Counted from the first letter of the stretch, positions 16,572-24,922 are shown. The stretch is DNA of 64,000 nt from Lichenicola sp964236105 (GCA_964236105.1 CAXSBC010000007.1:124001-188000), one strand, 5' to 3'. Numbers and translations: made by a program. Notes: generated by a model not told the origin, from the letters alone.

Positions 16572-16901
16572 ATGCACCGCCTGATCCTGCTTGCACTGCC
16601 TCTGCTCGCCGCCTGCTCGAACGCCGACGTCCGGGTCGCGGGCGACACCGACGTGCGCTGCATCCACCGGCTCTATGACTATCCCTCGCGCGCGGTGCCG
16701 TTCCAGATCGCGGCCGGGGAGTGCGCCGGCAGCCGCACCGTCGACCTGACCGGCGACCGCTACTACCAGGTGCTCGCCCGCAGCCTGAACCTGCCCTTCG
16801 TCAACCACGATCCGAAGCAGGACCACGCCATCGACCTGACCGGCAGCCGCATCCCGCAATCGACCGACACCCCGGCGCCGCCCGAACTCCTGCTCCGCTG
16901 A
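16572..16901 (+). CDS. Small putative lipoprotein of unknown function
   Basis: I do not recognise this protein. 109 residues from ATG 16572, with CGGAGG just upstream. The N-terminus MHRLILLALPLLAACS is a textbook lipoprotein signal with the lipidated cysteine at residue 15. The mature part is about 95 residues, with two further cysteines (in DVRCIHRLYDY and GECAGS) that could form a disulfide in the periplasm, and ends in a proline-rich tail. It sits between pepM and the phosphonopyruvate decarboxylase gene with 64 and 45 bases on either side. It may be part of the same transcript, but nothing in the sequence links it to phosphonates. Confidence 0.75.
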   Translation: MHRLILLALPLLAACSNADVRVAGDTDVRCIHRLYDYPSRAVPFQIAAGECAGSRTVDLTGDRYYQVLARSLNLPFVNHDPKQDHAIDLTGSRIPQSTDTPAPPELLLR

Positions 16902-16946
16902 CCGCGCGGTTTCCTCCGGTCCACGTTCCGGGCTAGCGTCCCGGCG

Positions 16947-18101
16947 ATGATCCAGGCCCAGACCTTCATCGACGCGGCCGCCACGCGCAAACTCGACTTC
17001 TACAGCGGCGTGCCCTGCTCCTTCCTGACCCCGATGATCAATCAGGTGATCAACGCCAGCACCGGAGGCGTCGGACTCGATTACGTCGGCGCCGCCAGCG
17101 AGGGCGAGGCGGTGGCGATCGTGTCCGGCGCCTGGCTCGGCGGACGCGGCGGGGTGGTGATCTGCCAGAATTCCGGCCTCGGCAACTGCGTCAACCCGCT
17201 GACCTCGCTGAACGCGCCGTTCCGCATCCCGCTGCTGCTGATCACCACCTGGCGCGGACAGCCGGGCGTGCAGGACGAGCCGCAGCACGGGCTGATGGGC
17301 CGGATCACGCAGCAGCTGCTCGATCTGTGCGACGTGCCGAACCGCGCATTCCCGAAGCAGGACAACGAGATCGTGCCGGCGCTCGATGCCGCCGCGACGC
17401 GGTTCGGGCGGGACAGCCTGCCGTTCGGGCTGGTGATGGAGCAGGACAGCGTCGCCGGCGTCGAACTCGCACGCTCGGAGCCCCTGCCGCCGCCGGCCGG
17501 TCGCCGCATCGACCATCGTCGCCACGGCGGCCGTCCGGCGCGTGCCGCGGTGCTGGAACGTCTGCTGGCCGTTCTGCCGGAGCAGGCGGCGGTGATCGCC
17601 ACGACGGGCAAGTGCGGCCGGGAGCTCTTCACCCTGTGCGACCGTCCGCAGCATTTGTATCAGGTGGGGTCGATGGGCGGCGCGTCGGGCATGGCGCTCG
17701 GCGTGGCGCTGACGGTTCCGGACCGCCCGGTCGTGGTGCTCGACGGCGACGGCGCCGCGCTGATGAAGCTCGGCTCGCTCGCCACCATCGGCGCGCGGCA
17801 GCCGGCCAATCTCGTGCATGTGGTGCTGGATAACGGCGTGCACGACTCGACGGGCGGCCAGGCCACCGTTTCGGCGTCGGTGGATTTCGCCGGCGTCGCG
17901 ACGGCCTGCGGCTATCGCATGGCGGCCTCGGTGGACGATCTGGCGGGATTCGAGGCGGCACTGCTCGCGGCGCTCGCCGGGCCCGGTCCGGCGTTGGTCC
18001 ATGTGCGGATCGTGCCGGGATCGATGGCCGTCCTCGGTCGTCCGACCGTGGCGCCGCATGAGGTGGCCCGGCGTTTCCGGAGCTTCCTGACCGACCGCTA
18101 G
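16947..18101 (+). CDS. ppd: Phosphonopyruvate decarboxylase
   Basis: This enzyme decarboxylates phosphonopyruvate to phosphonoacetaldehyde and so pulls the unfavourable PEP mutase reaction forward. The 384-residue, thiamine-diphosphate-dependent protein has the N-terminal FYSGVPCSFLTPMIN pattern of the family and the activating glutamate region ASEGEAVAIVSGAWLGG. The central substrate-loop QDEPQHGLMG and the C-terminal TPP/Mg motif GDGAALMKLGSLATIG followed by LDNGVHDSTGGQ are also present. It covers both halves in a single chain. It is downstream of pepM on the same strand. No 2-aminoethylphosphonate transaminase follows; the next gene is convergent and unrelated. Confidence 0.92.
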   Translation: MIQAQTFIDAAATRKLDFYSGVPCSFLTPMINQVINASTGGVGLDYVGAASEGEAVAIVSGAWLGGRGGVVICQNSGLGNCVNPLTSLNAPFRIPLLLITTWRGQPGVQDEPQHGLMGRITQQLLDLCDVPNRAFPKQDNEIVPALDAAATRFGRDSLPFGLVMEQDSVAGVELARSEPLPPPAGRRIDHRRHGGRPARAAVLERLLAVLPEQAAVIATTGKCGRELFTLCDRPQHLYQVGSMGGASGMALGVALTVPDRPVVVLDGDGAALMKLGSLATIGARQPANLVHVVLDNGVHDSTGGQATVSASVDFAGVATACGYRMAASVDDLAGFEAALLAALAGPGPALVHVRIVPGSMAVLGRPTVAPHEVARRFRSFLTDR

Positions 18102-18138
18102 CGCCCGTCCGGGAGGCGGATGCCCCCGGACGGGCGCT
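18100..18138. terminator. Bidirectional terminator hairpin
   Basis: A 14-bp perfect stem (18100-18113 with 18125-18138; core GCGCCCGTCCGGG) and an 11-base loop fill the gap between the convergent ppd and stress-protein genes. It begins within the ppd stop codon. Confidence 0.7.
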
Positions 18139-18142
18139 CACC

Positions 18143-18793
18143 TCACGGAATGTCGGTGCGGGGCGGCAGGCTGGTGGTGGTGTTGGCCGGAACCCATGGC
18201 GCCGCGGTCTCGTCGTGCTGGGTCCAGCCGCCGGACTGGTATTCGCCCCGGCGGGTGGTGGTGTCGATCGCGGTATGGCGATCGAGAATGGCCTCAACCG
18301 TCGAGGCCTGCGTCTCGTCCACGCGGACCGTGACTAGGTTGCCGCCGCGACGGACCGTCTCGGCATAGACGTGCGCATCCTCGTGCGGCACGCCGGCGCC
18401 GGTGAGCATGCCCACCAGCCCGCCCGCGCCGCCGCCGACGGCAGCGCCGACGCCCGCACCCGTCAGGGTCGCGATCAGCCAGCCCGCCGCCACCACCGGA
18501 CCGACGCCCGGAATCGCCAACGAGCCGATGCCGGCCAGCAGGCCGGCGCCGCCGCCGAGGATGGTGCCGAGCGACGCGCCGGTGCCGGCACCCTTCTCGG
18601 CATCCTCGGCCTTGTCGTCGGCCGCGATGGCGTTGTCGGTGGCGTTGGTGGTGCCGGTGCCGGTGCCGGTGCCGGTGTCGCGGCCGACCAGGCTGATGTC
18701 GCTGTGCGGAATGCCGGCCTCTTCGAGCGCCGTGACCACGCTGCGCGCGTCCGCGTAGCTGTCATAGGCGCGCGTAACGGTGCGCTGTGCCAT
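18143..18793 (-). CDS. General stress protein 17M-like (YflT) domain protein with Gly-rich membrane segment
   Basis: 216 residues. The N-terminal part TVTRAYDSYADARSVVTALEEAGI...DISLVGRD matches the GSP17M/YflT domain of heat- and stress-induced proteins. A glycine/alanine-rich hydrophobic centre (about 75-135; GAGVGAAVGGGAGGLVG) resembles glycine-zipper membrane-associating segments. The domain reappears at the C-terminus (HVYAETVRRGGNLVTVRVDE), as in two-lobed family members. A run of GT dipeptides (residues 40-48) is encoded by a GGTGCC hexamer repeat on the plus strand. The likely role is a stress-responsive envelope protein; no reaction is known. Confidence 0.75.
   Translation of the reverse strand: MAQRTVTRAYDSYADARSVVTALEEAGIPHSDISLVGRDTGTGTGTGTTNATDNAIAADDKAEDAEKGAGTGASLGTILGGGAGLLAGIGSLAIPGVGPVVAAGWLIATLTGAGVGAAVGGGAGGLVGMLTGAGVPHEDAHVYAETVRRGGNLVTVRVDETQASTVEAILDRHTAIDTTTRRGEYQSGGWTQHDETAAPWVPANTTTSLPPRTDIP
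18650..18677 (+). repeat. GGTGCC hexanucleotide tandem repeat
   Basis: Four and a half copies of GGTGCC (plus strand) lie inside the stress-protein gene and encode a Thr-Gly run. Each unit is six bases, so copy-number change would alter the linker length without shifting the frame. Confidence 0.7.
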
Positions 18794-18841
18794 GTGTGGC
18801 TCCTCTAGGGGTTGTCGCGGTTCAGATGGGGATGCGCCCGA

Positions 18842-19240
18842 TCACTCGGTGCCGACGCTGCCCTTGTAGTCTTCCCACACCTTGACCGAATTGCCGCTCT
18901 GCATGGCCATGCCGTGCCAGACGCCCTGGTCGTCCTTGGTGAGGTCCTTAATCTGCGTGAAGCCGTGCTTCATGATGCGCCGGCGTGCCTGCTTCATGGT
19001 GAAGCTGTTGGCGCCGTGGGCCGGTGTCGTCGTGCTGGCCGGCGTGGTGGCGACGGCCTGGTTGTGGTCGGTCGGGCTGTTGCCGGTCGCCGACATGCCG
19101 GGCGCCATCGTGCCGGTGGTTCCGGGCGTGGCGGTGTTGCCGGTCGCCGGGTTCGCGGTCGTGGCCGGGGCAGTCTGCGCATAGGCCCCGCCAGCCAGGG
19201 CCGTGAAGGCGATGGCGGCGAAGAGGGTAGCGGACTTCAT
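18842..19240 (-). CDS. Secreted small protein with PepSY-like C-terminal domain
   Basis: 132 residues from the ATG at 19240; the in-frame start at 19267 would add nine polar residues before the signal. A Sec signal peptide (MKSATLFAAIAFTALAGGAYA) is followed by a long low-complexity Thr/Pro/Ala linker (about 22-80). A compact C-terminal domain follows (FTMKQARRRIMKHGFTQIKDLTKDDQGVWHG...VWEDYKGSV, written here in parts), which resembles PepSY-type modules seen in many small alphaproteobacterial periplasmic proteins. Function unknown; PepSY domains often inhibit peptidases or bind ligands. It is 48 bases upstream of the stress-protein gene on the same strand and may share its promoter. Confidence 0.72.
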   Translation of the reverse strand: MKSATLFAAIAFTALAGGAYAQTAPATTANPATGNTATPGTTGTMAPGMSATGNSPTDHNQAVATTPASTTTPAHGANSFTMKQARRRIMKHGFTQIKDLTKDDQGVWHGMAMQSGNSVKVWEDYKGSVGTE

Positions 19241-19384
19241 CGTACGTTCCTCGTTGGTGGTCTGCATGTCGCAGTGAGCATCACAACGAGGAGGAACCGA
19301 GATCGTTGCGGTGGCATCGCATGAACCTGCCGGACGAGCGGGGCAGGGGTCTCCGAGCCGCCGGGCACCGGACCGCCGCGACGC

Positions 19385-20260
19385 TCACGGCCCGGTCGAG
19401 CGCTGTGCGGCGGTCAGGGCGTTGCGCAGCAGGCAGGCGATGGTCATCGGCCCGACCCCGCCCGGCACCGGCGTCAGCCGCCCGGCCCGTCCCATGGCCT
19501 CCTCGAACACCACGTCGCCGACCAGCCTGGTGCGGCCTTCCGGCGTGCTGATCCGGGTGATGCCGACATCGATCACCGTGGCGCCCGGCTTGATCCAGTC
19601 CCGCCGGACCAGCCCCTTGTGCCCGGTCGCGACCACGATGATGTCGGCCTGGCAGGCGAGCGCGCCGACATCGGGGGTGGCGACGTGGCAGACGGTGACG
19701 GTGCACTCCTCCTGCAGCAGCAGCTGCGCCATCGGCCGTCCCACCAGGTTGGACTTGCCGACCACCACCGCATGCAGCCCCTTCAGCGTGCCGAGCTCGG
19801 CGCGCAGCAGCAGCAGGCAGCCGAGCGGCGTGCAGGGCACCAGCCCCGGCAGCCCCAGCGTGGTGCGGCCGACATTCATCGGCCCCAGCCCGTCCACGTC
19901 CTTGGCCGGGTCGATGGCGCCGGTCACCGCGGCCGCATCGATCCCGGTCGGCAGCGGCAGCTGCACCAGGATGCCGTGCACCGCCGGATCGGCGTTGAGG
20001 GTGGCGATCAGCGCCAGCAGCTCGCCTTGCGTCGTCGAGCCCGGCAGCACATGGGCGAACGACCGCATGCCGGCCTGCCCGGTATGGACGATCTTGGACC
20101 GCACATAGACCTCGCTCGCCGGGTTGCTGCCGACCTGCACCACCGCCAGCCCCGGCACCGTTCCGTGACGCGCCTCGAACTCGGCGACCTCGCGGCGGAT
20201 CTCCTCGGTGAGCCGCGCGGCATACGCCTTGCCGTCGATCAGGCGCGTCTCGACGCTCAT
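19385..20260 (-). CDS. folD: Methylenetetrahydrofolate dehydrogenase/cyclohydrolase
   Basis: FolD interconverts 5,10-methylene- and 10-formyl-tetrahydrofolate in the cytoplasm with NADP, supplying one-carbon units. The 291 residues match the family length. The catalytic region SEVYVRSKIVHTGQ holds the Tyr-x3-Lys pair, ILVQLPLPTGID and DVDGLGPMNVG are family signatures, and VVVGKSNLVGRPMAQLL is the dinucleotide-binding loop. TPVPGGVGPMTIACLLRNAL is the conserved C-terminal motif. It is divergent from the threonine aldolase gene, with 74 bases between the starts. The aldolase yields glycine, so both feed one-carbon metabolism, a plausible reason for the pairing. Confidence 0.97.
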   Translation of the reverse strand: MSVETRLIDGKAYAARLTEEIRREVAEFEARHGTVPGLAVVQVGSNPASEVYVRSKIVHTGQAGMRSFAHVLPGSTTQGELLALIATLNADPAVHGILVQLPLPTGIDAAAVTGAIDPAKDVDGLGPMNVGRTTLGLPGLVPCTPLGCLLLLRAELGTLKGLHAVVVGKSNLVGRPMAQLLLQEECTVTVCHVATPDVGALACQADIIVVATGHKGLVRRDWIKPGATVIDVGITRISTPEGRTRLVGDVVFEEAMGRAGRLTPVPGGVGPMTIACLLRNALTAAQRSTGP

Positions 20261-20334
20261 GCGTCCCTCCTGGTCTGGCTCCCCTCGGATCGGCCGACTG
20301 GAACCTCCGCCGCGATGCAGGCAGGATGCGTCGC

Positions 20335-21396
20335 ATGAAGCCCATACGAAAGAACTTCGGCAGCGACAATGTCGGTCCGATCAGCCCTGCCATCCTCGCC
20401 GCCATGGTCGCGGCGAACGAAGGCGCCGTGCCCTCCTATGGCGGCGATCCGTGGACCGCGCGTCTGCAGTCGGTGGTCCGGACGGTGTTCGAGGCCCCCG
20501 AGGCGCAGGTGTTCGCCGTCGCCACCGGGACCGCAGCCAACGCGCTCGCGCTGTCGGCGATGGTGCCGCCCTATGGCGGCGTCTATTGCGACGCTTCCGC
20601 GCATATCGAGAACGACGAGTGCGGCGCGCCGGAGTTCTTCACCGGCGGCGCCAAGCTGCTGACCCTGCCCAGCCTTGACGGTCGCCTGTCTCCGGCCGCC
20701 CTTTACGCCCATGTCGAGGCCAGCCGCGTCATCGGCGTGCACAAGAGCAAGCCGATGGCGATCAGCATCACCCAGGCCACCGAATGGGGCACGATCTACA
20801 GTTTGGAGCAGGTGCGGGCGATCGGCAGCACGGCGCGCGATCTCGGTTTGTCGCTGCACATGGACGGCGCCCGCTTCGCCAACGCGCTGGCGACACTCGG
20901 CTGCAGCCCGGCGGCGATCACCTGGCAGGCCGGCATCGACGTGCTGGTGCTGGGTGCCACCAAGAACGGCGCCATGGCGGCGGAAGCCATCATCTTCTTC
21001 CGCCCCGATCTCGCCGACGAGTTCGCCCGGCGGCGCAAGCGCGCCGGGCATCTCTGGTCCAAGGCCCGCTATCTGAGCGCGCAGCTGGTCGCCTACCTCA
21101 CCGACGACCTCTGGCTGGAGAATGCCCGCCAGGCCAACGCCATGGCGACCCGCCTCGCGGGCGGGCTGCTCGGTCTGCAGGATGCGCGCCTGCTGCACGA
21201 GGTGCAGTCGAACGAAGTGTTCGCGGTGCTGCCGGAGCCGGCGATCGCCCGGCTGGAGGCGGCCGGCTTCCTGTTCTATCGCTGGTATCTGCCGCCCCAT
21301 GAGCCCGTCACCCCCGGCACCGCCGCGGTCCGGCTGGTGACCGGGCTGGAGACCGACGCCGCCGACGTGGACGCGCTGCTGGCAGCGGTCGGCTGA
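20335..21396 (+). CDS. ltaE: Low-specificity threonine aldolase (PLP-dependent)
   Basis: The enzyme cleaves L-threonine or L-allo-threonine to glycine and acetaldehyde. The 353-residue protein starts with KNFGSDNVGPISPAI, has the cofactor-stacking region around SAHIENDECG, the phosphate-site aspartate in LHMDGARFANAL, and the PLP lysine K210 in GATKNGAMAAEA. The ATG at 20335 is preferred because AGGA lies about eight bases ahead; an in-frame ATG at 20326 is too close to it. It could also act on other beta-hydroxy amino acids. It ends three bases before the convergent ArsR gene. Confidence 0.9.
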   Translation: MKPIRKNFGSDNVGPISPAILAAMVAANEGAVPSYGGDPWTARLQSVVRTVFEAPEAQVFAVATGTAANALALSAMVPPYGGVYCDASAHIENDECGAPEFFTGGAKLLTLPSLDGRLSPAALYAHVEASRVIGVHKSKPMAISITQATEWGTIYSLEQVRAIGSTARDLGLSLHMDGARFANALATLGCSPAAITWQAGIDVLVLGATKNGAMAAEAIIFFRPDLADEFARRRKRAGHLWSKARYLSAQLVAYLTDDLWLENARQANAMATRLAGGLLGLQDARLLHEVQSNEVFAVLPEPAIARLEAAGFLFYRWYLPPHEPVTPGTAAVRLVTGLETDAADVDALLAAVG

Positions 21397-21399
21397 GCC

Positions 21400-21708
21400 T
21401 CAGCCGGGCGCCAGCCGCAGCACCACGTCGAGCAGTCCGGGGAAGCGCCGGGCCAGCTCCGGCCGCAGCGACACGAAGCAGCGGGTGCCGTCGCGGCGGT
21501 GGGTGATCAGCCCGGCGTTGCGCAGCACCTTCATGTGATGGCTGAGCGTGGAGGGGGCGACCTCGCCCGCGAACGCGCTCCAGGCCGTCTCGCGGTCCGG
21601 CGCCAAGGCCTGCAGGATCGACAGGCGCAGCGGGTCGCTCAGCGCGTGCAGCACCTCGGGCAGGCCGATGCCGTCGATCGACGGATGCGGGTAGGGTTCT
21701 TGCACCAT
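21400..21708 (-). CDS. ArsR family winged-helix transcriptional regulator
   Basis: 102 residues. The winged helix spans residues 15-90: LHALSDPLRLSILQAL, a recognition helix in PSTLSHHMKVLRNAGLI, and a wing THRRDGTRCFVSLRP. The metal-binding ELCVCDL motif of classical ArsR/SmtB is absent, so it probably senses something other than metal, perhaps an electrophile. It is divergent from an old-yellow-enzyme gene, with 64 bases between the starts and an inverted repeat there. That arrangement is typical of a repressor controlling its divergent oxidoreductase gene. Confidence 0.9.
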   Translation of the reverse strand: MVQEPYPHPSIDGIGLPEVLHALSDPLRLSILQALAPDRETAWSAFAGEVAPSTLSHHMKVLRNAGLITHRRDGTRCFVSLRPELARRFPGLLDVVLRLAPG

Positions 21709-21725
21709 GGCGCGGGCCTAGCATA

Positions 21726-21742
21726 TTCGAGGTTCGTCGAAC
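21726..21742. promoter_or_regulatory. Candidate ArsR-family operator
   Basis: In the 64-base gap between the divergent arsR-type and old-yellow-enzyme genes lie nested inverted repeats: TTCGA-N6-TCGAA (21726-21741... read 21726/27-21741) and GTTCG-T-CGAAC (21732-21742). Placement suits a shared operator for both promoters. Binding is inferred only from position and symmetry. Confidence 0.4.
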
Positions 21743-21772
21743 ATCAAACGATGACCCGGAGGCCAGCCGCCG

Positions 21773-22843
21773 ATGCCCACCCTGTTCGATCCGATCCGCA
21801 TCGGCGACCTCGATCTGCCGAACCGCATCCTGATGGCGCCGCTGACCCGCGCGCGCGCCACCGAGGACCGGGTGCCCACCGAGCTGATGCGCGGGCACTA
21901 CGTGCAGCGCGCCTCCGCCGGGCTGATCCTCACCGAGGCGACCTGCATCAGCCCGTCGAGCGTCGGCTACGAGCGCACGCCCGGCATCTGGTCGCCCGAG
22001 CAGGTGGCGGGCTGGCGGCGCGTCACCGACGGGGTGCACGAAGCGGGCGGACGCATCTCGATGCAGCTCTGGCATGTCGGCCGCGTGTCCGACCCGTCGC
22101 TGCTCGGCGGACAGCCGCCGGTGGCGCCGAGCGCCATCGCCGCCGGGGGCCATGTCAGCCTGCTGCGGCCGCAGCGGCCGTATCCGCTGCCGCGCGCCCT
22201 GGCGACCGACGAGATCCCGGGAATCGTCGCCGACTACCGGCGCGCCGCCGAGAACGCGCAGGCGGCGGGCTTCGACGGCGTCGAGCTGCATGGCGCCAAT
22301 GGCTACCTGCTCGACCAGTTCCTGCAGGACGGCACCAACCTTCGCACCGACGCGTATGGCGGCCCGGTCGAGAACCGCGCGCGGCTGATGTTCGAGGCGG
22401 TGGACGCGGCGATCTCGGTGTGGGGCGCGAGCCGGGTGGGGCTGCATCTGGCGCCACGCGGCGATGCCCATTCGATGGGCGATTCCGACCCGCTCGCCAC
22501 CTTCACCCATGTCGCGCGGGAGGCGCGCAAGCGCAGGCTCGCCTTCCTGTTCGCCCGCGAGCACCATGCCGGCGACTCGATCGGTGCCGCGCTGAAGCGC
22601 ACGTTCGGCGGCGTCTATATCGCCAACGAGCGGTACACCGTCGAGCAGTCCGAACAGGCGCTCGCCGACGGTGCGGCCGATGCGATCGCGTTCGGCGTCA
22701 AGTTCATCGCCAACCCGGACCTGCCCGCGCGGCTGCAGGCGGGTGCGGCGCTGAACGAGCTGGACCGAGACACGATGTACGGCGGCGGCGCTGCCGGCTA
22801 TGTCGATTATCCCGTCCTGTCGTCCGCCCCCGCCCCGGCCTGA
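21773..22843 (+). CDS. Old yellow enzyme family NADH:flavin oxidoreductase (NemA-like)
   Basis: 356 residues, FMN-dependent ene-reductase of the cytoplasm that reduces activated C=C bonds or nitro groups of electrophiles. The features are LFDPIRIGDLDLPNRILMAP at the N-terminus (first barrel strand and FMN contact), the substrate-site His-x2-Asn in VELHGANGYLLDQFL, TDAYGGPVENRARL, and the C-terminal FMN phosphate-binding region IAFGVKFIANPDLP. Length and motifs fit the NemA/xenobiotic reductase branch. The divergent ArsR-type regulator probably represses it until an electrophile or oxidant appears. Confidence 0.93.
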   Translation: MPTLFDPIRIGDLDLPNRILMAPLTRARATEDRVPTELMRGHYVQRASAGLILTEATCISPSSVGYERTPGIWSPEQVAGWRRVTDGVHEAGGRISMQLWHVGRVSDPSLLGGQPPVAPSAIAAGGHVSLLRPQRPYPLPRALATDEIPGIVADYRRAAENAQAAGFDGVELHGANGYLLDQFLQDGTNLRTDAYGGPVENRARLMFEAVDAAISVWGASRVGLHLAPRGDAHSMGDSDPLATFTHVAREARKRRLAFLFAREHHAGDSIGAALKRTFGGVYIANERYTVEQSEQALADGAADAIAFGVKFIANPDLPARLQAGAALNELDRDTMYGGGAAGYVDYPVLSSAPAPA

Positions 22844-22854
22844 GGCGGCGTCCC

Positions 22855-24285
22855 TCAGCCCGGACGCCCGGCCTCCGCCAGCCCGTAGAGCACCCGCACC
22901 CAGGAGCGGGTGCCGCGATGGAAGCTGGTCAGGTCGTACTTCTCGTTCGGCGAATGGATGCGGTTGTCGTTCTTGGCGAAGCCGATCAGCAGGCTGTCCA
23001 TGCCGAGCGACTCCTGCAGGTCGCGCACCACCGGGATCGAGCCGCCGCTGCCGACCACGGCGGCGGGCTTGCCCCATTCCTCCGACAGCGCCGCCAGCGC
23101 CGCCTTCAGGTAGGGCCCGTCGATCGGCAGCGCGCTGGCCGACGAGCAGCCGTGCGAATGGAACGTCACGCTGCAGTCGGACGGGATATGGGCCCGCACA
23201 TGCGCCCGGAAGGCGTCCTGCACCTTCTGCGGGTCCTGGCCCGCCACCATGCGGAACGACACCTTGGCCGAGGCCTTGCCCGGCAGCACGGTCTTGAAGC
23301 CCTCGCCGGCATAGCCGCCGCTGATGCCGTTGATCTCGCAGGTCGGCCGCGCCCAGGTCTGCTCCAGCGCCGTGTAGCCCTTCTCTCCGGCCGGGATGCT
23401 CAGCCCGATCGGCGCCAGCAGCGCCTCGTCGCCGCCGCCGACGCGCGCCCAGTCCTGCTTCACCGCGGCCGGCAGCTCCTGCACCCCGTCATAGAAGCCG
23501 GGCAGCGTCACGCGTCCGTCGGCGTCGCGCAGCCTGGCCAGGAGCTCGACCAGCAGGTGCAGCGGATTGCGCGCGGCGTTGCCGTAGAGGCCGGAATGCA
23601 GGTCGCGGTCGGCGCAGGTGACGGTGATCTCCTCGCCCACCAGCCCGCGCAGCATGGTGGTGACCGCCGGCACGCCGTCCTCCAGCATGTCGGTGTCGCA
23701 GACCAGCGCCACGTCGGCCTTCAGCTCGTCCCTGTGCGCGTCGAGGAACGGCCGCAGGCTCGGGCCGCCGCTCTCCTCCTCGCCTTCCAGCAGCACCGAG
23801 ATGCGCACCGGATAAGCGCCGTCCGCCGACCGGATCGCGCGCAGCGCTTCCAGGAAGGTCATCACCTGGCCCTTGTCGTCGGAGGCGCCGCGCGCGGTGA
23901 TCCAGCGCTCGCCGTCCGGCCCGTCCACCATCACCGGCTCGAACGGGCCGCTGGTCCACAGCGTCACCGGGTCCACCGGCTGCACGTCGTAATGGCCATA
24001 GAACAGCACGTGCGGGCCGGCGGTCGCCTTGCGGTCATGCGCCACGACGATCGGCAGGCCGGCGGTCTCGCGCACGCTGGCCTCCAGGCCGAGCGAGGCG
24101 AGGTCCCGGCACAGCCAGTCCGCCGCGCGCGCGCAGTCGGGCGCGTGCCTGGGCTGGGTGGAGATGCTGGGGATGCGCAGCAGCGCGAACAGCCGCTCCA
24201 GGCTGGCCTCGAGCTGGCTGTCGACATGATCCAGCGCAGCGGCTGCGCCGGATGGACGGGGAGGGATTGCGTTCATGGTCGCCAC
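22855..24285 (-). CDS. M20 family dipeptidase (zinc metallopeptidase)
   Basis: 476 residues. The M20 metal-binding pattern is complete: LFYGHYDVQPVDP (His ligand and catalytic Asp), GASDDKGQVMTF (bridging Asp), LLEGEEESGGPSL (catalytic Glu and ligand) and a C-terminal NDNRIHSPNEKYD histidine. The dimerisation lid domain lies around 210-330. These enzymes hydrolyse dipeptides such as Xaa-His or cysteinylglycine in the cytoplasm, and the length suits the ArgE/DapE-like dipeptidase group. No signal peptide is seen. The start could be 24276 (MNAIPP) instead. It ends 12 bases from the convergent old-yellow-enzyme gene. Confidence 0.92.
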   Translation of the reverse strand: MATMNAIPPRPSGAAAALDHVDSQLEASLERLFALLRIPSISTQPRHAPDCARAADWLCRDLASLGLEASVRETAGLPIVVAHDRKATAGPHVLFYGHYDVQPVDPVTLWTSGPFEPVMVDGPDGERWITARGASDDKGQVMTFLEALRAIRSADGAYPVRISVLLEGEEESGGPSLRPFLDAHRDELKADVALVCDTDMLEDGVPAVTTMLRGLVGEEITVTCADRDLHSGLYGNAARNPLHLLVELLARLRDADGRVTLPGFYDGVQELPAAVKQDWARVGGGDEALLAPIGLSIPAGEKGYTALEQTWARPTCEINGISGGYAGEGFKTVLPGKASAKVSFRMVAGQDPQKVQDAFRAHVRAHIPSDCSVTFHSHGCSSASALPIDGPYLKAALAALSEEWGKPAAVVGSGGSIPVVRDLQESLGMDSLLIGFAKNDNRIHSPNEKYDLTSFHRGTRSWVRVLYGLAEAGRPG

Positions 24286-24346
24286 CGTGCACCGCCCGGC
24301 GTCGCTTGTCAGCCGCCGAAGCGACGCCGATCCGGCGCGTGCCTCC

Positions 24347-24922
24347 TCAAAGCGCCGGCACGTTTGCCGTCTGGCTCGGCATGGCCTGGGCCGGCTGCGC
24401 CGCGCGCCTGGATTGCCACATCGCCACGAAGTCGATCGGCTGCAGCATCACCGGCGGAAAGCCGGCTTCGCGGGTGATGTCGGCCAGCACGTTGCGGGCG
24501 AACGGGAACAGCAGGCGCGGGCACTCGGCCAGCAGCACCGGCTCGACCAGGGCCTGCTCCACGTTCTGCAGCGTGAAGATGCCGCAATAGGTGAGCTCGA
24601 CCACGAAGGCGACCGGCGGCCCCTCCTGGCCCTCGACCGGCGGATGGGTGGTGGCGCTGCAGCGGATCAGCAGCGCCACCTCGTAGACGGGATGGTTCTC
24701 CTGCGCCGGGCGCACCTGGACGTCGAGCCCCAGCGTCACGTGCGGCCGCATCTGCTGGATTGCGGCGTAGATGCCGGGCGCGTTCGGCACATGGAAGGTC
24801 ATGTCGCGCACGTACTGGCTGCTCAGCAGCAGCGGCGGCGTCGAGCCCAGGGCGCCCGGCACCGTCGCCTGGCCGCCTGCCATGCTGACGCTGCCGAGGC
24901 CGGTGGTGGACGTGTCTGGCAT
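24347..24922 (-). CDS. secB: Protein-export chaperone SecB
   Basis: SecB is a tetrameric cytoplasmic chaperone that keeps preproteins unfolded and hands them to SecA. The ATG at 24922 gives 191 residues, somewhat longer than the usual 150-170 because of a low-complexity N-terminal tail (about 30 residues). The core has the family patterns SQYVRDMTFHVPNAP, EVALLIRCSATT, FVVELTYCGIFTL and CPRLLFPFARNVLADITREAGFPPVMLQPIDF. The C-terminal Ala/Gln-rich tail would contact SecA. It is upstream of the M20 peptidase gene on the same strand with a 61-base gap, probably with a promoter of its own. Confidence 0.95.
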   Translation of the reverse strand: MPDTSTTGLGSVSMAGGQATVPGALGSTPPLLLSSQYVRDMTFHVPNAPGIYAAIQQMRPHVTLGLDVQVRPAQENHPVYEVALLIRCSATTHPPVEGQEGPPVAFVVELTYCGIFTLQNVEQALVEPVLLAECPRLLFPFARNVLADITREAGFPPVMLQPIDFVAMWQSRRAAQPAQAMPSQTANVPAL

